Shown here piece by piece: positions 1-5,256 of a stretch of 5,256 nucleotides of DNA. Numbering within the stretch: the stretch's first letter is position 1; every line of letters begins with the position of its first letter. Made by a program: the position numbers and the translations under genes. Below the pieces are notes generated by a model. It was not told the origin of the DNA. It saw only the letters and a program-made list of their open reading frames with translations, and did not search any database. Source of the stretch: Candidatus Omnitrophota bacterium (lineage in GTDB: Bacteria > Omnitrophota > Gorgyraeia > Gygaellales > Profunditerraquicolaceae); NCBI GenBank assembly GCA_028714595.1, contig JAQTMD010000112.1, positions 1 through 5,256 on the forward strand. Direction: 5' to 3'.

Positions 1-1
1 C

Positions 2-793
2 ATCGGAAAACAGCTGAACATTGAAAAGATCAAAGCCGGGATCCCGCGCCTGGTCAAGACCCTGTCGAAAACGGGGATCGCAAAGGCCAAGCAGGCGATC
101 ATGACCACCGATAAATTCCCCAAAGAGCTCACCGTGCAGTTTTCCATCGGCGGGCGCAAGATTACGGTGTGCGGCGTCGCCAAAGGCTGCGGCATGATCT
201 CGCCGGACATGGCTACGATGCTGGCATACGTTTTTACCGACGCCCGGATCACGGATGCGGCGCTGAAACAGGCGCTCACAGAGGCGGTGGAGGTCTCGTT
301 CAACAGCATCACCGTTGACGGCTGCATGAGCACCAATGACACGGTGATCGCAATGGCCAACGGGGCGGCCGGCAACAAACCGATCACTCAGGGGAAAGAC
401 CTGGCGGCTTTTAAGAAGGCGCTCGCGATCGTCTGTCTGCATCTGGCAAAGGAAATGGTGCGTGACGGGGAGGGAGCGACCAAGCTTATTCAGATCACGG
501 TGAACGGCGCGGCAAGTCCGAACGAGGCAAAGAAAGCCGCGCTTGCCGTTGCCAATTCCAATCTGTTCAAGGCCGCGATGTACGGCGCCAACCCGAATTT
601 CGGACGGGTCGTGCAGGCGCTGGGCACGACCGGCATCGCCATCAGACAGGAAAAATTGAAGATCAAGCTCGGCGATCTGAACAAAAAAGAGGTCAAGGTC
701 AGCGTAGCGCTGGGCCGCGGGATACAATCGGCAACAGTCTATGCCTCCGACCTTTCGCCCGAGTATATCAAGATAAACGCGGCCTATAACTGA
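2..793 (+). CDS. argJ: Glutamate N-acetyltransferase / ornithine acetyltransferase ArgJ, 5'-truncated by the window edge
   Basis: ArgJ moves the acetyl group from N-acetylornithine to glutamate, giving ornithine and N-acetylglutamate in the cytoplasm. The open frame runs in from the left edge: 263 codons are visible of a family usually about 390-410 long, so roughly the first third is missing. The ATG at 101 is internal (a conserved AIMTTDxFPK stretch), not the start. Visible motifs are KGCGMISPDMATML, holding the autocleavage site before the nucleophile Thr (codon 215-217), then VDGCMSTNDT, MVRDGEGATK and GANPNFGR. The conserved C-terminal end (DLSPEYIKINAAYN) is intact and stops at TGA. The precursor would self-cleave into alpha and beta chains, the beta chain being 192 residues. 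The sequence does not show whether it also uses acetyl-CoA (bifunctional) or only acetylornithine. The family call is secure. It leads argB by 28 bases. Confidence 0.97.
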   Translation: MGKQLNIEKIKAGIPRLVKTLSKTGIAKAKQAIMTTDKFPKELTVQFSIGGRKITVCGVAKGCGMISPDMATMLAYVFTDARITDAALKQALTEAVEVSFNSITVDGCMSTNDTVIAMANGAAGNKPITQGKDLAAFKKALAIVCLHLAKEMVRDGEGATKLIQITVNGAASPNEAKKAALAVANSNLFKAAMYGANPNFGRVVQALGTTGIAIRQEKLKIKLGDLNKKEVKVSVALGRGIQSATVYASDLSPEYIKINAAYN

Positions 794-811
794 TCCATAG
801 GGCGATAATTC

Positions 812-817
812 AAGGAG
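812..817 (+). promoter_or_regulatory. Ribosome binding site of argB
   Basis: AAGGAG lies 4 bases before the ATG at 822, within the 28-base argJ-argB gap. It supports 822 as the argB start and independent initiation there. The spacer is on the short side. Confidence 0.8.
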
Positions 818-821
818 AGAA

Positions 822-1676
822 ATGGAAGAAGCCATCAAAAAAGCAGACGTCCTGATCGAGGCCCTGCCGTATATCCGGCAGTTCAAGGATAAGGTCATCG
901 TGATCAAGTACGGCGGCAGCATCCTGGGCGAGGAAAAGATCCGCCGCGGCGTCCTCGAGGACATCGTTTTCATGCACTTCATGGGCTTGCGGCCCGTGCT
1001 GGTGCACGGCGGCGGCCCGAACATCAGCGACCGCATACGCTCGAGCGGCAGGAAGTCCGATTTTATCGACGGCATGCGCGTCACCGACGAGGAGACGCTG
1101 GTCGTGGTCGAGGAGGAACTGAAGAAACTCAACGACATCATCGTCCGGGAGATCGCCGAACTGGGCGCCGAGGCCACAGGCTTGAACGGCAAGGACAAAA
1201 ACCTCATCCAGACGGAAAAGAAAAAGGCCAAGGTCGACCTGGGCATGGTCGGCCATGTCACGGGTGTTAACGCGCAGGGGATATACGACGAGCTGACGGC
1301 GGACAGGATCCCGGTAGTCCTGCCGATGGGCAGGGGACCGGATAAAAAGACCTATAACGTAAACGCGGATGAGGCGGCTGCGAGCATCGCTTCGGGCCTG
1401 AAGGCGGAAAAGCTGGTCCTGTTGACCAATGTCAAAGGGATCATGCGCAATGCCGATGACCCCAATTCGTTCATCTCGCATCTGACCAAGGAACTGGCAG
1501 ACGGCATGATCGCGGACAAGGTCATCCAGACCGGCATGATCCCCAAGGTCAAGGCCTGCATCAGCGCCCTGGAAAAAGGGGTCAAGAAGACGCACATGGT
1601 GGATGCCTGTATCCCGCACGCGCTGCTCCTGGAGATATTCACGGACAAAGGTATCGGAACGGAGATCGTGCTCTAA
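822..1676 (+). CDS. argB: N-acetylglutamate kinase ArgB, arginine-inhibited (hexameric) type
   Basis: ArgB phosphorylates N-acetylglutamate with ATP, the second step of arginine synthesis, and belongs to the amino-acid kinase fold. At 284 residues it has the usual full length. Seen motifs: VIKYGGS with catalytic Lys29, VHGGGPN at 61-67 (glycine-rich substrate/phosphate loop), GMRVTD with Arg86, YNVNAD at 178-183 (Asp183 is equivalent to E. coli Asp162) and GMIPKV with Lys242 (E. coli Lys217). An N-terminal segment of about 20 residues (DVLIEALPYIRQF) precedes the kinase core, and LLEIFTDKGIGT sits at 269-280. In known enzymes (Thermotoga, Pseudomonas) these two elements build the hexamer and the arginine site and are absent from arginine-insensitive E. 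coli ArgB; feedback inhibition is inferred from that. Departures from the common family pattern are Asn203 in LLTNVKG, where Asp is usual, and VVVEEELKKLND at 94-105 in place of the usual MVLxGxVNK. The argD start follows its stop by 2 bases. Confidence 0.97.
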   Translation: MEEAIKKADVLIEALPYIRQFKDKVIVIKYGGSILGEEKIRRGVLEDIVFMHFMGLRPVLVHGGGPNISDRIRSSGRKSDFIDGMRVTDEETLVVVEEELKKLNDIIVREIAELGAEATGLNGKDKNLIQTEKKKAKVDLGMVGHVTGVNAQGIYDELTADRIPVVLPMGRGPDKKTYNVNADEAAASIASGLKAEKLVLLTNVKGIMRNADDPNSFISHLTKELADGMIADKVIQTGMIPKVKACISALEKGVKKTHMVDACIPHALLLEIFTDKGIGTEIVL

Positions 1677-1678
1677 CG

Positions 1679-2860
1679 ATGAAGATGCAGGAAGTTTTCG
1701 ACACGTATAAGGAATCCATCATTCCCAGTTACTCCAAGGTGCCGCTGATTTTTGTCAAGGGCAAGGGAAGCTATCTCTGGGATATCCGGGGGAAAAAGTA
1801 CCTCGATTTCTTTCCCGGATGGGGCGTGGGGAACCTCGGCCACTGCCATCCGAAGGTGATGAGTGCGGTGCGGGACCAGATATCCAAGCTTATCTTTGTG
1901 CCCAACAATTATTATAATCTGCCTCAGGCAAAATTGTCCAAAGAGCTTGCCTGGTGGACAAAGAATGAGTTCAAGGCGTTTTTCTGCAATTCCGGGGCAG
2001 AGGCCAACGAGGCAGCCATAAAACTTGCGCGCAAGTTCGGCCAGGGCCGGTTCGAGATCATCACCTTCGAGAACTCGTTCCACGGCCGCACGCTGGCTGC
2101 GCTTTCAGCCACGGGCCAGTCAAAATACCAGCAGGGTTTTGCGCCGCTGGTGCCGGGTTTTAAGACCGTCAGATTCAATGACCCGGATGCGGTCAAGAGC
2201 ACACTGACGGACAAGACCGTTGCCGTAATGCTCGAACTTATCCAGGGAGAAGGCGGCATCAACATCGCGCAAAAAGATTTTGTCCGGGGATTGCGCAAGC
2301 TCTGCGACGAGAAGAAGCTTCTTTTGATCATTGACGAAGTCCAGACCGGCATCGGCCGTACCGGCAGCATGTTCTGCTGGCAGCAGTTTGAGATCGTGCC
2401 CGATGTCTTTACGCTGGCGAAATCGCTGGGCGGCGGCCTGCCTATCGGCTGTATGATGGCAGGAAAAGAGTATGCAGACCTGCTTGCGCCCGGCAGCCAT
2501 GCCTCGACCTTCGGCGGCGGCCCGGTTATCTGCAAGGCGGCGCTGGCAGTCCTGGCCGCGGTGCACAAAGAGAAGATGCTGCGAAATGCCGTTGAAATGG
2601 GCGCGTATCTCGTAGGAGAACTCGGCGCTTTGCAGCGCAAACACCCCGTCATAAAAGAGGTACGCGCACTGGGACTTATGTGCGGCGTGGAATTGCACAA
2701 GCCCGGCAAGACAGTGGTGGACTCGTGCATCGAAAAAGGCCTTTTGATCAATTGCACGCATGAGACCGTGCTGCGCATCATGCCGGCCTTAAACATCACC
2801 CAAAGACAGGTAGGTACGGCCGTCAGTATCCTGGATAAAGCGCTGAAAGAGGTAGAATAA
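1679..2860 (+). CDS. argD: Acetylornithine aminotransferase ArgD (class III, PLP-dependent)
   Basis: ArgD transfers an amino group from glutamate to N-acetylglutamate semialdehyde, making N-acetylornithine. At 393 residues it has standard family length and looks complete. Seen: NLGHCHPKV at 52-60, CNSGAEANEAAIKLAR at 103-118 (PLP phosphate loop), SFHGRT at 133-138, ELIQGEGG at 186-193, IIDEVQTGIGRTG at 217-229 with Asp219 (pyridine nitrogen contact), TLAKSLGGGLPIG with Schiff-base Lys248, and ASTFGGGP at 275-282. The ATG at 1679 is 2 bases after the argB stop. A second in-frame ATG at 1685 is a possible start. The nearest Shine-Dalgarno-like GGAG (1661-1664) is rather far from either, so reinitiation by ribosomes finishing argB is likely. 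Family relatives act on acetylornithine, succinylornithine, ornithine or succinyl-diaminopimelate; the operon argues for acetylornithine, and a second role in lysine synthesis (DapC) cannot be excluded. The stop overlaps the argF start. Confidence 0.95.
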   Translation: MKMQEVFDTYKESIIPSYSKVPLIFVKGKGSYLWDIRGKKYLDFFPGWGVGNLGHCHPKVMSAVRDQISKLIFVPNNYYNLPQAKLSKELAWWTKNEFKAFFCNSGAEANEAAIKLARKFGQGRFEIITFENSFHGRTLAALSATGQSKYQQGFAPLVPGFKTVRFNDPDAVKSTLTDKTVAVMLELIQGEGGINIAQKDFVRGLRKLCDEKKLLLIIDEVQTGIGRTGSMFCWQQFEIVPDVFTLAKSLGGGLPIGCMMAGKEYADLLAPGSHASTFGGGPVICKAALAVLAAVHKEKMLRNAVEMGAYLVGELGALQRKHPVIKEVRALGLMCGVELHKPGKTVVDSCIEKGLLINCTHETVLRIMPALNITQRQVGTAVSILDKALKEVE

Positions 2861-2862
2861 TG
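2846..2862 (+). promoter_or_regulatory. argD-argF junction: ribosome binding site and TAATG stop-start overlap
   Basis: The argD stop TAA (2858-2860) shares its last A with the argF start ATG (2860-2862). AAAGAGGT at 2846-2853, within the end of argD, resembles a Shine-Dalgarno with its AGAGG core 7 bases before that ATG. The arrangement fixes the argF start and implies translational coupling of the two enzymes. Confidence 0.8.
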
Positions 2863-3792
2863 AACAAAGACCTGATTTCTATCGGAGAGATGTCTCGAAA
2901 AGAGATACTGGACATCTTCTCGCTGACCGAGAAGATAAAAAAGAGCCCGGGGAAATACAGCCGGGCGCTCAAGGGAAAGTCCCTGGCGTTGATCTTCGAG
3001 AAGCCGTCGAACCGCACCTATGTTTCTTTTTCCGTAGGCATGTACCAGTTGGGCGGCAATGCCATATACCTGGGCCCCGAACAGATAAAGCTGGGCGTGC
3101 GCGAGACCATCCATGACGTGGCACAGACCCTGAGCCGCTACGTGGACGGGATCGTACTGCGTACGTTCGGCCATGAGAACGTGCTGGAAATGGCGAAGTT
3201 TGCGGATATCCCCGTGATAAACGGCCTCTCCGACTATTCGCATCCCTGCCAGGCGCTGGCAGATGTCTTCACCATCAGAGAACATCTCGGCGATACGTTT
3301 GAAAAGATCACCATGGCCTATATCGGCGACGGGAACAATGTCTGCAATTCCCTGATTTTCATCTCCTCGAAGCTGGGAATGCATTTTAACATCGCAACGC
3401 CCAGGGGCTATGAGCCGGACGAAAGTCTTTTAAAAAAGATCTCCCCCGCAGCACGGGAGACAAAGGCGCGGATACGGCTGTGCGCTACTTCAGAAGAGGC
3501 CGCGAAGGACGCAGACGTCATCTATACCGATGTCTGGGCTTCCATGGGCCAGGAACGGGAAGCGGAGAAGCGCAAACAGGATTTTAAAGACTATCAGGTC
3601 AATGACCGGCTTGTCGGCCTGGCAAAGAAAAGCTGTATCGTCATGCACTGCCTGCCCGCGCACCGGGGAGAAGAGATAACTGATTCGGCCATCGACGGGA
3701 AGAATTCCGCGGTTTTTGACCAGGCAGAGAATCGCCTGCACGTGCAAAAGGCGATCCTGGTTACGTTGTTGAAACGGCTCATACGGCATTAA
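2860..3792 (+). CDS. argF: Ornithine carbamoyltransferase ArgF with a variant carbamoyl-phosphate motif
   Basis: ArgF condenses ornithine with carbamoyl phosphate to give citrulline; the cytoplasmic enzyme is usually a trimer. At 310 residues it is of normal length. The N-terminal carbamoyl-phosphate domain shows FEKPSNRT at 46-53, LRTFGHE at 100-106 and HPCQALAD at 128-135. The C-terminal ornithine domain shows GDGNNVCNS at 156-164, DVWASMGQE at 224-232 (the SMG loop), HCLPAHRGEE at 263-272 and QAENRLHVQKA at 288-298. These exclude aspartate carbamoyltransferase, and the SMG and HCLP motifs favour ornithine over acetyl- or succinyl-ornithine as acceptor. The oddity is SNRTYVSFSVG at 50-60: most relatives have STRTR followed by SFE, so the Thr, the second Arg and the Glu are replaced. 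Ser50, Arg52 and Thr53 of the core are kept, so the enzyme is probably active. No carbamoyl-phosphate synthase gene is in view. Confidence 0.96.
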   Translation: MNKDLISIGEMSRKEILDIFSLTEKIKKSPGKYSRALKGKSLALIFEKPSNRTYVSFSVGMYQLGGNAIYLGPEQIKLGVRETIHDVAQTLSRYVDGIVLRTFGHENVLEMAKFADIPVINGLSDYSHPCQALADVFTIREHLGDTFEKITMAYIGDGNNVCNSLIFISSKLGMHFNIATPRGYEPDESLLKKISPAARETKARIRLCATSEEAAKDADVIYTDVWASMGQEREAEKRKQDFKDYQVNDRLVGLAKKSCIVMHCLPAHRGEEITDSAIDGKNSAVFDQAENRLHVQKAILVTLLKRLIRH

Positions 3793-3805
3793 AAGGAGTA
3801 AGGAG
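3793..3805 (+). promoter_or_regulatory. Tandem Shine-Dalgarno before argG
   Basis: AAGGAG occurs twice in the 20-base argF-argG gap, at 3793-3798 and 3800-3805. The second copy is 7 bases from the ATG at 3813, an ideal spacing; the first is 14 bases away and may act as a standby site. The first copy directly abuts the argF stop codon. Confidence 0.8.
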
Positions 3806-3812
3806 AAACGCA

Positions 3813-4982
3813 ATGAAAAAAATAGTACTCGCGTATTCCGGAGGACTTGATACTTCCTGCGCCATAAAATGGCTTAAGGATAAAGGATTCGAGGTCGTCT
3901 GTTTCATAGCCGACCTGGGCCAGGGAGAAGATTTTCAGAAGATCGAAGAGCGCGCCCTGGCTGCGGGCGCTTTGAAAGTCTATGCCAAGGATTTGCAGGA
4001 AGAGTTCATCAGCGATTTTATCGTGCCGGCGCTCAAGGCCAACGCCATCTACGAAGGGAAATACCTCCTTGCCACGGCACTGGGGCGGCCGCTCATCGCC
4101 AAATACCTGGTGGAAGTGGCGCACAAGGAAAAGGCGGAGTACGTGGGCCACGGCTGCACCGGTAAAGGCAATGACCAGGTGCGCCTGGAAGTGACCACCG
4201 CCATCCTTGATCCGAAACTGAAGATCGTGGCGCCCCTTCGTGAATGGGAGTTCAAGTCGCGCGAAGAAGAGATAGAATACGCGCACCTGCACAATATTCC
4301 CATCGACGTTACCAAAAAGAAGCCGTACAGCATCGACCGCAACCTCTGGGGACTTGCTATCGAGGCAGGCATTTTGGAGAATCTGGAGCAGGAGCCGCCG
4401 GAAGACGCCTACCTGATGACCAAGGGGCCGACCGGCACGTCATCGTACCCGAAATACGTAGAGGTCGCCTTTGAAAAAGGCGTGCCGACAAAAGTCGACG
4501 GCAAGGCGCTCAAGCTGAAACAGATCATCGCGCTCCTGAACGAAGTCGGCGGCTCATACGGCGTGGGCAGGGCGGACGTCGTGGAGAACCGCCTCGTGGG
4601 CATCAAGTCGCGCGAGATCTACGAAGCCCCCGCCGCCACCATGCTCTACACCGCGCACCGGGAACTGGAGAGCCTGGTGCTTGACCGGGACCTCGCGCAT
4701 TTCAAGGAGATGATCTCGCTCAAATACGCGGAGCTCATCTATTACGGCCTCTGGTACTCACAGTTGAAAGAGGCGCTCGACGGTTTCATCGACAAGACGC
4801 AGAAGCGCGTCAGCGGCACGATAAAACTGAAGCTTTTCAAGGGCAGCTGTGTTGCCGTTGGACGCAAGTCCGCGCATTCGCTGTATAAAAAGGAGCTTTC
4901 CACGTACGGCAAAGAGGACACGTTCGATCATAAGCTCGCGGACGGGTTCATCAAGATATGGGGCATGCCGTATAAGCGCTAG
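3813..4982 (+). CDS. argG: Argininosuccinate synthase ArgG, short (about 400-residue) type
   Basis: ArgG joins citrulline and aspartate using ATP (released as AMP and pyrophosphate) to form argininosuccinate. It is 389 residues, matching the short form found in most bacteria rather than the longer E. coli form. Seen: AYSGGLDTS at 7-15, the N-type ATP pyrophosphatase (PP-loop) signature; GHGCTGKGNDQVRLE at 112-126, the aspartate/citrulline contact region; PYSIDRNLWG at 171-180; EPPEDAY at 194-200; GIKSREIYEAPA at 263-274, citrulline side; and SGTIKLKLFKG followed by GRKSAHSLY at 350-358 near the C-terminus, involved in oligomer contacts. The only small departure seen is Leu125, where Phe is usual (QVRFE). 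The start has a strong double Shine-Dalgarno, and the frame is intact to TAG. It follows argF by 20 bases and precedes argH by 30, so it is co-transcribed with both. The call is unambiguous. Confidence 0.98.
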   Translation: MKKIVLAYSGGLDTSCAIKWLKDKGFEVVCFIADLGQGEDFQKIEERALAAGALKVYAKDLQEEFISDFIVPALKANAIYEGKYLLATALGRPLIAKYLVEVAHKEKAEYVGHGCTGKGNDQVRLEVTTAILDPKLKIVAPLREWEFKSREEEIEYAHLHNIPIDVTKKKPYSIDRNLWGLAIEAGILENLEQEPPEDAYLMTKGPTGTSSYPKYVEVAFEKGVPTKVDGKALKLKQIIALLNEVGGSYGVGRADVVENRLVGIKSREIYEAPAATMLYTAHRELESLVLDRDLAHFKEMISLKYAELIYYGLWYSQLKEALDGFIDKTQKRVSGTIKLKLFKGSCVAVGRKSAHSLYKKELSTYGKEDTFDHKLADGFIKIWGMPYKR

Positions 4983-4998
4983 ATTACGGTCTTTTCAC

Positions 4999-5006
4999 AA
5001 GAGAGG
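4999..5006 (+). promoter_or_regulatory. Ribosome binding site of argH
   Basis: AAGAGAGG contains AGAGG at 5002-5006, 6 bases before the ATG at 5013. It lies in the 30-base argG-argH gap and fixes the argH start. Confidence 0.7.
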
Positions 5007-5012
5007 CACGCG

Positions 5013-5256
5013 ATGGCTGAGAAATTATGGGGCGGAAGATTCAAGAAGAAAATGGACGAAGAATTTTATCTCTTCCAGAAGTCAATCCAGTACGACTATA
5101 AGCTCGCGGAGTATGACATCTACCACTCCATGATCCATGTCAGCGCCCTGGCGTATACCGGCGTATTGACCGTCCATGAAGCCAATCAACTGGAGCTGGC
5201 GCTGCGGGGCATCCTCAAAGAGATAAAACTCGGGAAATTCGCCTGCGACCCTCTAT
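5013..5256 (+). CDS. argH: Argininosuccinate lyase ArgH, N-terminal part only (cut by the window edge)
   Basis: ArgH would split argininosuccinate into arginine and fumarate, the last step of the pathway; it belongs to the fumarase/aspartase superfamily. Only 81 codons plus one base are visible of a family normally about 460 residues long. The visible part is typical of the N-terminal domain: EKLWGGRF at 3-10, a conserved substrate-contact start, then FQKSIQYDYKLAEYDI at 21-36, matching the family pattern of a Ser, an Asp and a DI pair, and a helix with H42 and the YTGVL turn at 48-52. The catalytic signature loop (GSSxMPxKxN) lies beyond the window. The ATG at 5013 has a good Shine-Dalgarno, and the motif begins two residues in, so the start is secure. 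Its place after argG matches the pathway. No frameshift is seen in the available part. Confidence 0.95.
   Translation, partial: MAEKLWGGRFKKKMDEEFYLFQKSIQYDYKLAEYDIYHSMIHVSALAYTGVLTVHEANQLELALRGILKEIKLGKFACDPL

Noticed and set aside
101..793. The ATG at 101 as the argJ start
   Set aside because: The frame is open to the left edge, and the upstream residues (IGKQLNIEKIKAGI and on) match the ArgJ interior; 101 is a conserved internal Met.
794..821. A possible promoter or operator in the argJ-argB gap
   Set aside because: The gap has 28 bases, and apart from the Shine-Dalgarno there is no -35/-10 pair or palindrome that I can defend.
810..1619. A 269-codon minus-strand open frame opposite argB
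   Set aside because: It is entirely antisense to a recognised ArgB; its translation is rich in His, Asp and Arg in the way typical of antisense frames, with no recognisable domain.
1924..3384. A 486-codon open frame on the minus strand, antisense to argD and argF
   Set aside because: It lies opposite two genes with clear, full-length family motifs. In the argF part its codons register with the sense codons, so it stays open simply because argF avoids TTA, CTA and TCA. The translation shows no family motif that I recognise.
4990..5002. A small TCTT/AAGA hairpin in the argG-argH gap
   Set aside because: The stem is only 4 bp and A/T-rich, without a G+C stem or U-tract, and it overlaps the argH ribosome binding site; it is too weak to call a terminator or attenuator.
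4849..5133. A 94-codon + strand open frame crossing the argG end and argH start
   Set aside because: It is in a different frame from both genes, both of which have strong family motifs there; its translation is Arg/Ser-rich and without pattern.
1..5256. An unusual system (defence, mobile element, retron, CRISPR, RNA gene) hidden in the window
   Set aside because: The coding frames of six recognised arginine genes cover nearly all bases, and the remaining gaps are 30 bases or less. I noticed no direct or inverted repeats or foreign-looking base composition by eye.

Overview
The window is one uninterrupted stretch of a bacterial arginine biosynthesis operon. All genes are on the + strand, in the order argJ (3' part), argB, argD, argF, argG, argH (5' part). 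Each product is recognised from family motifs in the translation. Almost every base is coding: the gaps are 28, 2, -1 (overlap), 20 and 30 bases. I see no RNA gene, mobile element, CRISPR array, recombination site, terminator or convincing internal promoter. The operon promoter and probably argC should lie upstream, and the rest of argH lies downstream.

Together the genes cover most of the glutamate-to-arginine route. ArgJ makes N-acetylglutamate by transferring acetyl from acetylornithine to glutamate and releases ornithine. ArgB phosphorylates N-acetylglutamate. The ArgC reductase step is not visible here. ArgD aminates the semialdehyde to acetylornithine. ArgF carbamoylates ornithine to citrulline, ArgG joins citrulline to aspartate, and ArgH would split argininosuccinate into arginine and fumarate. 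Having argJ next to argB implies the acetyl-recycling (cyclic) pathway. ArgB carries the N-terminal extension and C-terminal signature of the arginine-inhibited, hexameric N-acetylglutamate kinases, so feedback control probably acts at that enzyme.

Organism: a free-living or at least arginine-prototrophic bacterium of moderate G+C (a little over half by eye), with strong AAGGAG/AGAGG-type ribosome binding sites and ATG starts. The compact argJBDFGH order and the sequence character would fit an uncultured anaerobic lineage such as Omnitrophota, or a deltaproteobacterium-like group. That placement is an impression, not a demonstrated assignment.

I found no new biological system. The points worth a second look are modest: an unusual carbamoyl-phosphate-binding motif in ArgF, several non-consensus positions in ArgB and ArgJ, and the translational coupling layout (TAATG overlap, tandem Shine-Dalgarno).
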